A stretch of DNA of 64,000 bases from Planctomycetaceae bacterium. Its GTDB lineage: Bacteria; Planctomycetota; Planctomycetia; Planctomycetales; Planctomycetaceae. Shown here one piece after another: positions 16,468-24,470 of this stretch (the stretch's first letter is position 1; each line of letters starts with the position of its first letter). A program made the translations under genes and the position numbers. The notes under the pieces are model-generated. The model had not been told where the DNA came from. It was given only the letters and a program-made list of their open reading frames with translations, and did no database searches. The DNA lies in contig JAWKTX010000001.1 of assembly GCA_041398825.1 (NCBI GenBank), forward strand, positions 930,001 through 994,000, written 5' to 3'.

Positions 16468-17790
16468 GTGCCAACAGCGACCGCAGTGAATGTGAAAGCC
16501 ATCTTCGAATCCGAAGGCCCAATGACTCAGGACATGCTGACGCAATTGGAGTCGGCGATCAGCGGTTCACAATTAACTGATGTTCGTCAATGCGTAGGGG
16601 ATCTGTGTCGTCATATTGATGGCGGCCGCAACTCAGAAGGGGCGATTGCCCGTGCTGGAGTTGGCAGTTACCTGCTGGCAAAGCAGGAGCAGGCGGATCG
16701 TCTTCTGTCCGGCGTGCAGAAAGATGGTTTGGCCTTGTTCGTACATGGCCAGTGTTTGTTGGCACTTGGTCGTGCTCAGGATTCAGGCGACCGTTTTGAA
16801 GCTGCCGCGAAGGCTGGTTTCGATCCTGTCGGGTGTACGCTTCGCCGGGCCGGTGCAATTCGTTCGGCGGGTTTGATCGACGAAGCCGAAAAACTGCTCC
16901 GTAGTGTCGCTGCGTCTGCGGCAAGTCGCGCGGAATACTCATTTCAGATGGGGTGCATTTGGGCTGATCGTGGAGATGCTCTGACGGCAGTGGAGTATTT
17001 CGAGCGGGCTGTGGACATGGACCCGCATCATTCTCGGGCTTTGTTTTGGCTGGCGGCTGAGAATTCTCTGCGAGGGAACGATGATGAGGCGATTCGCTAC
17101 TACGAGCGTTCGTTGTCTCGTCCCCCGTTTTACATCGGCGCTCTGCTGAATCTTGGGTTGATGTATGAGGATCGCGAGAACTATCAGGCGGCGGCTTTCT
17201 GTTTCCGTCGAATTCGGGAATTCGACCCCAACAACGCCCATGCGGAACTCTACCTGAAGGACATCGAAGCAACTCAGGGGATGTACTACGACGAAGATTC
17301 GGCTCGTCAGGAAGCCCGCATGAAGCAACTGCTGAGTCGGCCTGTCACCGATTTTGAGTTGTCAGTCCGAAGTCGAAATTGCCTCCAGGCGATGGACATC
17401 AACAGCCTCGGTGATTTGACTGAAATCAGCGAGCAGGAATTGCTGTCCGGTAAGAATTTTGGCGAAACGTCACTGCACGAAATTCGCGAGTTGCTGTCCG
17501 CACACGGACTGCGAATCGGGCAGCATCTGCATCGAATCCACTCACGCGAACACGTGGTCGATCAGAACCTGTCTCCTGAAGAGCAGGCGATGATGAATCG
17601 TGTCATTGGTGACCTGAATCTTTCGGTTCGGTCTCGTAAATGTATGAATCGATTGAATATTCAGACGATCGGGCAACTCGTACAGCGTACTGCCGATGAA
17701 CTCCTGGCCAGCAGGAACTTTGGCGTGACATCACTGAATGAAATTCGCCAGAAGCTGACCGAAATGGGGATGCGACTGCGAAACGACTGA
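16468..17790 (+). CDS. TPR protein fused to two RNA polymerase alpha C-terminal domains
   Basis: 440 residues, cytoplasmic. Residues about 60-290 hold TPR-like helical repeats (for example AVEYFERAVDMDPHHSRALFWLA, broken here as AVEYFERAVDMDPHH; GALLNLGLMYEDRENYQAA). Two alpha-CTD copies (PF03118-like) follow at about 295-352 and 381-440: FELSVRSRNCLQAM...LLSGKNFGETSLHEI and LNLSVRSRKCMNRL...LLASRNFGVTSLNEI. Against E. coli RpoA, Arg265, Gly296, Ser299 and Glu302 equivalents are kept, Asn268 is kept only in copy one, and Lys298 is Thr in both. DNA or transcription-factor contact is therefore plausible, but not shown. GTG start at 16468 after AGGGATT. It sits directly upstream of tRNA-Gln. Confidence 0.85.
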   Translation: MPTATAVNVKAIFESEGPMTQDMLTQLESAISGSQLTDVRQCVGDLCRHIDGGRNSEGAIARAGVGSYLLAKQEQADRLLSGVQKDGLALFVHGQCLLALGRAQDSGDRFEAAAKAGFDPVGCTLRRAGAIRSAGLIDEAEKLLRSVAASAASRAEYSFQMGCIWADRGDALTAVEYFERAVDMDPHHSRALFWLAAENSLRGNDDEAIRYYERSLSRPPFYIGALLNLGLMYEDRENYQAAAFCFRRIREFDPNNAHAELYLKDIEATQGMYYDEDSARQEARMKQLLSRPVTDFELSVRSRNCLQAMDINSLGDLTEISEQELLSGKNFGETSLHEIRELLSAHGLRIGQHLHRIHSREHVVDQNLSPEEQAMMNRVIGDLNLSVRSRKCMNRLNIQTIGQLVQRTADELLASRNFGVTSLNEIRQKLTEMGMRLRND

Positions 17791-17878
17791 TTGTCGAACT
17801 TCTGGTGGAGAACCGTCCGCCGGAATGCCGTGTCTGCATCTTGCCGAACAAAGCAACTACCACTAAAATTGCAGACAC

Positions 17879-17949
17879 AACCCGATGGTGTAATGGTAAC
17901 ACAACAGATTTTGGTTCTGTCGTTCCAGGTTCGAGTCCTGGTCGGGTTA
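17879..17949 (+). tRNA. tRNA-Gln (anticodon TTG)
   Basis: Full cloverleaf: acceptor AACCCGA / TCGGGTT with discriminator A, anticodon stem ACAGA / TCTGT around loop TTTTGGT (anticodon TTG, reads CAA), T-arm CCAGG-TTCGAGT-CCTGG. No CCA is encoded. Its 3' 39 bases are repeated exactly at 28390-28428, so this gene is the attachment site of the island. Confidence 0.93.
17911..17949 (+). repeat. attL-like 39-bp direct repeat (3' half of tRNA-Gln)
   Basis: Identical to 28390-28428. It covers the anticodon-loop-to-3'-end half of the tRNA, the usual crossover region of tyrosine recombinases that use tRNA genes. Confidence 0.88.
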
Positions 17950-17991
17950 ATTCTTTCGAGCCAAAATCTCGAACGTAAACCACACAACCGC

Positions 17992-18028
17992 AAAGACTTG
18001 AAGCAATCACTGCTTCAGGTCTTTTTTT
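17992..18028 (+). terminator. Intrinsic terminator after tRNA-Gln
   Basis: AAAGACTTGAAGCA / TGCTTCAGGTCTTT with loop ATCAC and a T-tract. The same loop occurs in the hairpin after the att copy at 28466-28505, which suggests that the island carried its own version of the tRNA end plus terminator. Confidence 0.85.
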
Positions 18029-18189
18029 ATGGAAATCTGAATCAGTGACAAATCAATGACACCTGTTGAATCCGAATTGGTTTCGTAGTGTCACTGTATT
18101 GGTTCCGAGCATTTCGCGTTGCGAGTCCGTCGGATGTCCATGGCTGGTTGAGGCACTCCCGGTGTTTTCAACAGACAGGGAGATTCAAC

Positions 18190-18659
18190 GTGGCATCAAT
18201 TCAACAGGGTCCAGGCGGCAACTATCAATTCTGTTTTCTCTTCAGGGATCAATGATTCCAACGGTCAGTTCGAAGCCAACGAGACTTCTCTCATTCGTTG
18301 AGCAAAGTTCACGCCACGACTGCCTGCGTGCAATGTGTGCGTTGGCGGCGTTCACCGGGGCACGGCAGTGAGATTTGTCGCGCACTGGTTTCAGATATTG
18401 ATCTGATTGCCTCAACAGTCACGATTCGCGAACGACAGCAACACTCTTCCTTTCCGATGTACAGCGAGCGAGCAAATGGGAATCGATCCGGGGCTGGCAC
18501 GTATTCCGCCACAGTTCTATGAGCGATTGTGCTTCAAGGGGAGGCGACCAACGGTTCATCGATCAATGATTGGGAGACCAGACAGATGAGCAGCGAAGGC
18601 GATACCGGCACTTGTTCCCCGACTCTCAAGAAGAGGCGATTAATTCCGTTTTCAAGTGA
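18190..18659 (+). pseudogene. Decayed tyrosine recombinase (integrase)
   Basis: Three pieces of one integrase can be read in different frames. Start: GTG at 18190 after GGGAG gives MASIQQGPGGNYQFCFLFRD then a stop, matching the usual planctomycete integrase opening (MASIQ...GNYHVRFRFGG). Middle (about 18330-18430): ALAAFTGAR, then after a frame change SEICRALVSDIDLIASTVTIRER, the first catalytic-Arg region. End: TDEQRRRYRHLFPDSQEEAI up to the TGA at 18657, holding the catalytic Tyr. Only about 470 bases remain of an expected 1.1 kb, so there are internal deletions as well as frameshifts. The family match is from memory of its motifs. Confidence 0.78.
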
Positions 18660-19042
18660 CGGAACGTCGTTCCAATTCGTAATGCCCAACAAGCCCAGAT
18701 AACCGGAGGTCTTCGGTTACTTTCCGAAACAGGTTAACGCGAACGTCTTGGCAGGATCGACATGTCGGAGCGGTGTAGCGTGGCTCGCCAGACGGTTGGT
18801 GAGTCATATCACGCTCGCATGAGTTGCCTGAATGCGGGCTATTGCATTCTGGAGTGTCAATCGCTCCGGCAGGTGCGTGAAGTGATGATTATCGTCATTT
18901 CGACGTCGTTGCCTGGTAACAGTTCGGGCTGTTGTTGGTCAGATTGTCGAATGCTTGGAATAGTCGGATCAAAGTGGATTGGTTGTTTTTCCCGGGCTGA
19001 GTAAGCTGGTCACAGAAACCGATCATCCCGGAGCACCTGCCC
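18660..19042. other. Island spacer without a recognisable gene
   Basis: 383 bases between the integrase relic and the sigma factor. One short frame (18762-19004) has no ribosome site or family likeness. The sigma factor promoter is probably at the right end. Confidence 0.4.
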
Positions 19043-19606
19043 ATGTCCGAAGTCACCCACATTCTGTCGCAAGTTGAATCCGGCGATGCAGTGGCGGCGG
19101 AAAAGTTGTTGCCGCTGGTCTACGAAGAATTGCGACGCCTCGCGAAGACGCGAATGGCTAATGAACGGTCGGACCACACACTGCAGCCGACGGCCCTGGT
19201 TCATGAGGCGTATCTACGTTTAGTGGACGTCAAGCAGGCTCAGCACTGGGATAGTCGTGGGCTTTTCTTTTCGGCAGCGGCCGAAGCGATGAGGCGAATC
19301 CTGATCGAATCGGCTCGCCGGAAGGATTCGTTGAAACGAGGTGGTGACCGTCAGCGGGTTGAGATTGACGTGGATCTCGAGCAGACCATGGCTGTCGGCC
19401 CCGTGCACTTAATCGAAGTGAGTGAGGCTCTGGACCAGCTGTTGGCAGAAGAACCGGAAGCTGGGGAACTGGTCAAGCTGCGTCTGTTTGCCGGACTGTC
19501 GGTCACCGAGTCCGGAAGAATGCTGGGGCTCGGCCGCACAAAGGCGTACGAAACCTGGGAGTTCGCCGAAGCCTGGTTCGCTGCATGGCTCGCCCCCTCA
19601 GATTAA
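19043..19606 (+). CDS. ECF-type RNA polymerase sigma factor (PF07638 group)
   Basis: 187 residues, cytoplasmic transcription initiation factor. Region 2: AAEKLLPLVYEELRRLAKTRM, ALVHEAYLRL and FFSAAAEAMRRILIESARR. Region 4: EAGELVKLRLFAGLSVTESGRMLGLGRTKAYETW, the promoter-binding helix-turn-helix. ATG at 19043 with GGAG 10 bases upstream. It is the first complete gene of the island, in line with the giant surface protein and kinase. In planctomycetes this sigma type is often next to Ser/Thr kinases, and control of the neighbouring genes is a fair inference. A second sigma of the same group is at 33984. Confidence 0.9.
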   Translation: MSEVTHILSQVESGDAVAAEKLLPLVYEELRRLAKTRMANERSDHTLQPTALVHEAYLRLVDVKQAQHWDSRGLFFSAAAEAMRRILIESARRKDSLKRGGDRQRVEIDVDLEQTMAVGPVHLIEVSEALDQLLAEEPEAGELVKLRLFAGLSVTESGRMLGLGRTKAYETWEFAEAWFAAWLAPSD

Positions 19607-19970
19607 AAAGCCCCCATTCAGGCAGGCAATCCGAGCAAATACCGGTGGCCAACGAGTATGGAGCCCGTACGAGTAACAGTGTGCGGGCTTCGGGCGCTTG
19701 CTGATCATCCGGAACGACATTTGTGTTCGTTCGCAGTGCCGATCAGTTGTTGTTGCCAGACGTGCCGGGACGTTGTGCTGAATTATTGGAACTCATAAGT
19801 CACTTGCTTGAGAGGAGTTGCATCTCTGCAAAACCTGATTTCGGAAAGAGCCTCTGATAGTTCCGGAAAACTCTCCGTCGATTTCGCATTGTTTCATGAC
19901 GGGCTTGATTGCGAGCCTCTTCATGTGACACCGGGCCGGTGAGACTCGCCCCAGACTCAGGAACCATGTC
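19607..19970. other. Spacer between sigma factor and giant surface protein
   Basis: 364 bases with no supported gene. It likely holds the promoter of the surface protein gene, perhaps read by the adjacent sigma factor. Confidence 0.4.
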
Positions 19971-21899
19971 ATGACCAACTCACGCAGATTCTCCCGCAAG
20001 CAAAAGATGAATCGTCGAAACAAATCACGTCGTGCAGACCACAGCCTTGTCCAGCTGGAATCGCTGGAGACTCGACAGATGCTGACGGTACTACTGGCCG
20101 ACAGCTTTGAAGTTGGCGAGTGGAATGGGAACTGGGTCGAAGACAGTCAGAACGACTGGGCTCGTACCAGTCAGCGTGCCGCCGACGGGTCGTACGCCGC
20201 CGAAGTCGATGGCTCGGCTTCGAATGCCACTTTGAGCCTGGCCAACCCACTGGACCTGGCCAGCTATGGCAGTGCCGAACTCACTTTTTCGTGGTACATC
20301 GAAAGCAGCTTTGATAGTGGCGAATACATCGCGCTGGATCTGTACGACGGCAACAGCTGGAACGAAGTTGCATCGCTACGGGGAAATGTGGATCAGGAAA
20401 ATACCTGGCACAACGAAACTGTCACTATCGACGGCAGCTACCTTGTCTCCGATTTTCAATTGCGGTATCGCGCCAAGGTCAGCGACAGCCGAGAAGACGG
20501 TTTCGTTGACAATGTGAAGATCGAAGGCACGCTGGCGGATTCGCAAATTGCAATCAGCGACGCCCAGGTTCTTGAGGGAGATGGCGGTCACACCAACCTT
20601 GTCTACACGGTCTCACGGTCGGGCAACATCTCCGAGGCGACCACCGTTGATTTCGCGACAGTCGCGGGAACGGCGACGGAAGGCGTTGACTATGTCGGAT
20701 CAAGTGGCATGTTGACTTTTCCCGCAGGCGACAGCAGTTCCCAAACGATTACCGTGCAGGTGAATGGCGAGACCGCCGTCGAACCGGACGAGAACCTCTT
20801 CGTGAATTTGTCAAACGCCACTGGCGGAACCATCGCTGACACGCAGGGGACCGGAACGATTCTGGACGACGACGCGGTGGCAACGATTTCGTATTCCGAC
20901 TTTAGCGATCCAACCGGTTTGAATCTGGTCCGTCACGCGACGGCTCCTGCTGGAACGAACAATGCGCTTCGTTTGACTCCGCAATTGACCAGCCAGCAGG
21001 GTGCTGCGTGGTTCGCCTCACCTCAACTATTGTCGGTCGGCTTTGAGACTGAGTTTGAGTTCCAGACGGCTGGTGACGGTTCGGATGGTTTTGCATTCGT
21101 TGTTCAGAATAGTCAGGATGATGCACTGGGTGGCGTCGGCGGTGGTCTGGGCTACAAGAGTATTGCCAACAGTTTGGCGATCGAGTTTGACACATTTCAA
21201 AACAGCGAAACCAACGATCCCAATAACAACCATGTCGGTGTGCATACGATGGGCGCCGCACCAAACAGCAACCACGAGTCGGCTTCGCTGGGAACAGTGA
21301 CTCCAGCCTTTGACATTAATGATGGAAACATTCATCAGGTGAAGGTGGTTTACCAGCCTGGAACGATGGCCATCTTTCTGGACGACTTTGTCAGTCCGGC
21401 GCTGACCGTCGCCGTCGACCTTGCTGAGACGCTGGATCTGGATGTCGGTAAGGCGTGGGTTGGATTCACGGGAGTATCCGGAGGAGACGCCCAAAGCCAC
21501 GATATTCTGAGTTGGGAATACAGCGTGCTGGCCGATGTCACCACGACGATTGGCGTTGCCGATGCTCAGGCGATCGAAGGTGATAATGGTGTCACGAACC
21601 TGGTGTTCACCGTCACGCGTGATGGCGACACGTCGGGCACGGCGATTGTCAGCGGCGTGATTGCCGAAGGCACGGCGACGTTCGCCGATGGTGACTACGG
21701 CACTCTGAATTCGACCACACTGACTTTTGCTGCAGGACAGACGGTGGGCACTTTTGTCTTGCCAATCAATGGCGACCAGACGCCCGAAGAAGATGAAACA
21801 CTGACGCTGCACCTGACGCTCGATTCCGGAACGGCGCACTTTGGTCGACGCGGTTGCCGTCGGGACAATCCTGAACGACGACACCAGCGTCGTCATTAG
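19971..21899 (+). CDS. Giant surface protein, part 1: LEPR-XLL-like start, Calx-beta, L-type lectin, Calx-beta
   Basis: 642 residues before a frameshift stop. Start ATG with AGGA 10 bases upstream. The N-terminus is basic, then LVQLESLETRQMLTV (about 27-40), a form of the LEPR-XLL motif of planctomycete secreted giants. Then an ill-defined beta domain (45-185), Calx-beta one (190-300, ending GTGTILDDD), a bacterial L-type lectin-like domain (305-520, LAIEFDTFQNSETNDPNNNHVG) and Calx-beta two (525-625). The last 20 residues (HFGRRGCRRDNPERR) are out of frame: an extra C at about 21837 moves the reading into the next frame. Without it the text would continue ATLVDAVAVGTILNDDT. Probably cell-surface, Ca-dependent and sugar-binding; partners unknown. 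Confidence 0.78.
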   Translation: MTNSRRFSRKQKMNRRNKSRRADHSLVQLESLETRQMLTVLLADSFEVGEWNGNWVEDSQNDWARTSQRAADGSYAAEVDGSASNATLSLANPLDLASYGSAELTFSWYIESSFDSGEYIALDLYDGNSWNEVASLRGNVDQENTWHNETVTIDGSYLVSDFQLRYRAKVSDSREDGFVDNVKIEGTLADSQIAISDAQVLEGDGGHTNLVYTVSRSGNISEATTVDFATVAGTATEGVDYVGSSGMLTFPAGDSSSQTITVQVNGETAVEPDENLFVNLSNATGGTIADTQGTGTILDDDAVATISYSDFSDPTGLNLVRHATAPAGTNNALRLTPQLTSQQGAAWFASPQLLSVGFETEFEFQTAGDGSDGFAFVVQNSQDDALGGVGGGLGYKSIANSLAIEFDTFQNSETNDPNNNHVGVHTMGAAPNSNHESASLGTVTPAFDINDGNIHQVKVVYQPGTMAIFLDDFVSPALTVAVDLAETLDLDVGKAWVGFTGVSGGDAQSHDILSWEYSVLADVTTTIGVADAQAIEGDNGVTNLVFTVTRDGDTSGTAIVSGVIAEGTATFADGDYGTLNSTTLTFAAGQTVGTFVLPINGDQTPEEDETLTLHLTLDSGTAHFGRRGCRRDNPERRHQRRH

Positions 21900-23457
21900 C
21901 GATGCAACCGCGTTGGAGGCTGGATCCACGTGGGAATTTGCGGACACCATTGCTCTCGGCGGGGGATTCAGCGGGTGGCCGTGGGGCGTTGCTAAGGGAA
22001 CCAATGGGGATTTGTTTATTGCATTCAGTCAGATCAATGGAGTTGGAGGCGAGGACGCTGGAATTGAGAAGATCGACGGTCTCACCGGCGAAATCGATCA
22101 CGACTTCGTACCGATCGGAACCGCGGGGCTATTCAATGCAAAAGAAATCGAGGTTCATGACGGTTGGATCTATGTGTCCAATAAGGGTACCAACGAAATT
22201 CTGCGTTTCGACGAAACCACGGGAACTCCTGATCCAGCGGGAGCATTCATTTCGTCCGGAGCCGCCGGTCTGTCCAACCCACGAGGGATCGTCTTCGACG
22301 CCGCTGGCAACCTGATCGTCAGCAGCAAAGACACTGATCAGATCCTGAAGTTCAGCGGTGCGGACGGAACATTTCTGGGAGTCTTCGCGGCAAGTGTTAC
22401 CGATGGAGGGACCGGGCCAAAGGATCTTGCCGTCGATGCCGCCGGCGATATCTATGTGAACGGGAATGATCGTGTTTACAAGTTCAGCGGCGTGGATGGA
22501 ACACCGCTCGGTCTGTTTGTGCAAGACGGACTGGTCAATTCCTCTGCTCTTGAATTTGGACCTGACGGCGATCTCTACGTTGGCGACAATGGCGCATCAC
22601 AAGTGTTCCAGTTCAATGGGCAAACCGGCGATCTCGTTGCTACCATCGACATTAATGCCGTTTATGGTAAGCCGGTTGGACTGGCCTTCGACAGTGCTGG
22701 CACGCTTTACATTGGTGCCAATCTTACGACCGGCGAATTACTTCGCTATGCACCCGAATCATCGGCTGTGTTCACGGTCAGTCTTTCGTCATCCTCTGGA
22801 GACACGGTGACGGTCGACTACTTGACGAACAACGTGACTGCGATTGATGGAAGCGACTATGCCGGGGCCAGCGGTACCCTGGTGTTTGAATCAGGTGTCA
22901 CGAGTCGAGCCATCATCATCCCAACCGTTGATGATTTGAACCTTGAGGTTGATGAAACCTTCACGATCACGCTCGGCAATCCCCTGGGCACCACGATCGC
23001 AGACGGCACAGGGCTTGGCACGATCATTGACAATGAAGTTGCCAATGTCGCCCCCTCGGCCGATGCCGGTGCTGACCAAACTGTAATTGACGGTGCGGCC
23101 GTGACGCTTAACGGTAGTGGCTCTGACAGCGATGGCACGATCGTCAGCTATCAGTGGACCGAAGGGGCCACCGTTCTTGGAACCACAGCCAGTATCTCAC
23201 CAGTCCTGAGTCTGGGGGCTCACACGCTCACTCTGACCGTCACCGACAACGGTGGTGCAACGGCCAGCGACACGGTCGTTGTGACCGTCAACCCGGTAGC
23301 TGCGTCGGGGACGAGTTTTATGTGGTCGATGATTCATTGGACGATATGTTCGAGTACGAAGCAGATGGCACGGTCGTCGAAAACTACAATCTCGGTTCAG
23401 GCAATAATTCTCCGCGAGGCGCAGCGGCCGACATCACGGGCAACACCGTGTGGGTGA
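21841..23457 (+). CDS. Giant surface protein, part 2: NHL-like propeller, Calx-beta, PKD
   Basis: Continuation of the same protein in the +1 frame. Real coding content runs from about 21838 to 23308. It holds NHL/six-blade repeats (GLSNPRGIVFDAAGNLIVSS, GPKDLAVDAAGDIYVNGNDR, SSALEFGPDGDLYVGDNG, PVGLAFDSAGTLYIGAN), a Calx-beta domain (VDYLTNNVTAIDGSDYAG ... LGTIIDNE) and a PKD domain (PSADAGADQTVIDGAAVTL ... TLTVTDNGGATASDT). After the run of four G at 23307-23310 the true reading returns to the first frame, and the last 50 residues of this frame are noise. It has no start or signal of its own, so it would not work as an independent gene. Confidence 0.65.
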   Translation: MVDAVAVGTILNDDTSVVISDATALEAGSTWEFADTIALGGGFSGWPWGVAKGTNGDLFIAFSQINGVGGEDAGIEKIDGLTGEIDHDFVPIGTAGLFNAKEIEVHDGWIYVSNKGTNEILRFDETTGTPDPAGAFISSGAAGLSNPRGIVFDAAGNLIVSSKDTDQILKFSGADGTFLGVFAASVTDGGTGPKDLAVDAAGDIYVNGNDRVYKFSGVDGTPLGLFVQDGLVNSSALEFGPDGDLYVGDNGASQVFQFNGQTGDLVATIDINAVYGKPVGLAFDSAGTLYIGANLTTGELLRYAPESSAVFTVSLSSSSGDTVTVDYLTNNVTAIDGSDYAGASGTLVFESGVTSRAIIIPTVDDLNLEVDETFTITLGNPLGTTIADGTGLGTIIDNEVANVAPSADAGADQTVIDGAAVTLNGSGSDSDGTIVSYQWTEGATVLGTTASISPVLSLGAHTLTLTVTDNGGATASDTVVVTVNPVAASGTSFMWSMIHWTICSSTKQMARSSKTTISVQAIILREAQRPTSRATPCG

Positions 23458-24326
23458 TTGACAACGACGACTACGTCTATGTCCATGACAACGCCGGCAA
23501 CCTGCTGCGTTCGTGGCGAGCTTCCGGCCTGAGTCGCCCCGAAGGCATTGCCACCGACGGGACGGATGTTTGGATCGTTGATCGCGGCAACGACCGAGTG
23601 CATTGTTTCGCCGACGGAGCAACGCGTACCAGTAACACGGGCACCACGTCCAGCTTCTCATTGGTGGCCGGAGATTCTCGCGGCATCACTACGGATGGAA
23701 CTTATCTGTGGGTTGTCGATGCCGGCACGGACAACGTCTACAAGTATACAGTCGGCGGCGCATTGCTCGGAAGCTGGGCTTTGGACAGCCGCAACACGTC
23801 GCCGCAGGGAATCACGATCGATCCCGCTAATGTGAACGATATCTGGGTGGTCGATAGTGGCGATGACGCGGTCTATCAGTATTCAGGAGCAGCCAGTCGT
23901 ACGTCCGGCAGCCAGAGTGCGAACGAGGTCTTCGCTCTGGCCAGCGGCAACACGAATCCGAGAGGTATTGCTGATCCTCCATCGCCGAGCCCACAGTTGG
24001 TGGCAACTGAAGTGACGTTGGCTGGTGAGGATAATTGGTCCACGCCGGTTTCGGCATCGACCCGGACTGCTGCGAAATCGCTGTTTGATCCACAAGAAGA
24101 GTCACCTTCACAACATCGGACCGCGTCGTCACTGTCTGTTGAAGAAGGGGGCCGTATGAAGAATCAGGATTCCGAAGATGCAGGGACACCGGATGTCTCG
24201 CCGACCGACATCTCACCGCGTCGGGTCTGGAAACCTGAAGTCAATATTCGGATAGACCCACAGCGCAGCGATTTTGACGGCTGGTTGGACGTGATTGCCG
24301 AAGACCTGTTGAAAATACTGAGTTAG
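23310..24326 (+). CDS. Giant surface protein, part 3: C-terminal NHL-like repeats
   Basis: C-terminal piece in the original frame. The first in-frame residues are DEFYVVDDSLDDMFEYEADG, followed by further propeller-type repeats (SGLSRPEGIATDGTDVWIVD, DSRGITTDGTYLWVVDAG, NDIWVVDSGDDAVYQY) and a charged tail ending WLDVIAEDLLKILS. A single missing G in the run at 23307 explains the break from part 2. Removing the two indels gives one protein of about 1,450 residues. Whether the indels are real mutations or sequence errors cannot be decided here. Confidence 0.65.
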   Translation, partial: DEFYVVDDSLDDMFEYEADGTVVENYNLGSGNNSPRGAAADITGNTVWVIDNDDYVYVHDNAGNLLRSWRASGLSRPEGIATDGTDVWIVDRGNDRVHCFADGATRTSNTGTTSSFSLVAGDSRGITTDGTYLWVVDAGTDNVYKYTVGGALLGSWALDSRNTSPQGITIDPANVNDIWVVDSGDDAVYQYSGAASRTSGSQSANEVFALASGNTNPRGIADPPSPSPQLVATEVTLAGEDNWSTPVSASTRTAAKSLFDPQEESPSQHRTASSLSVEEGGRMKNQDSEDAGTPDVSPTDISPRRVWKPEVNIRIDPQRSDFDGWLDVIAEDLLKILS

Positions 24327-24365
24327 TCTCGGCGTTGGTCACCATTGCAAGCCAGTGAGTCTTCG

Positions 24366-24393
24366 CCCCGAGCCGCCCGTATTCGGCTCGGGG
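24366..24393. terminator. Hairpin between the surface protein and the kinase
   Basis: CCCCGAGCCG / CGGCTCGGGG, 10 bp, 8-base loop, 40 bases after the surface protein stop. GC-rich without a T-tract, so termination is possible but not certain. Confidence 0.5.
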
Positions 24394-24470
24394 AATACCG
24401 GGCTCACGGGTAACAATCGCTGGCGCGTCGTGCGTGTATTTTGAATACGACGAAACAAGGATCACACGTC

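Noticed and set aside
18762..19004. 80-residue frame upstream of the sigma factor
   Set aside because: No ribosome site, no recognisable domain, lies in decayed island DNA.
21027..22004. Long minus-strand frame opposite the giant surface protein
   Set aside because: Antisense shadow of a gene with a strong domain pattern; no start signal, and composition follows the sense codons.
21831..23310. Programmed ribosomal frameshifting in the giant surface protein
   Set aside because: The first break has no slippery heptamer and the second needs a shift at a plain G-run without an evident stimulator; the region is rich in other indels.
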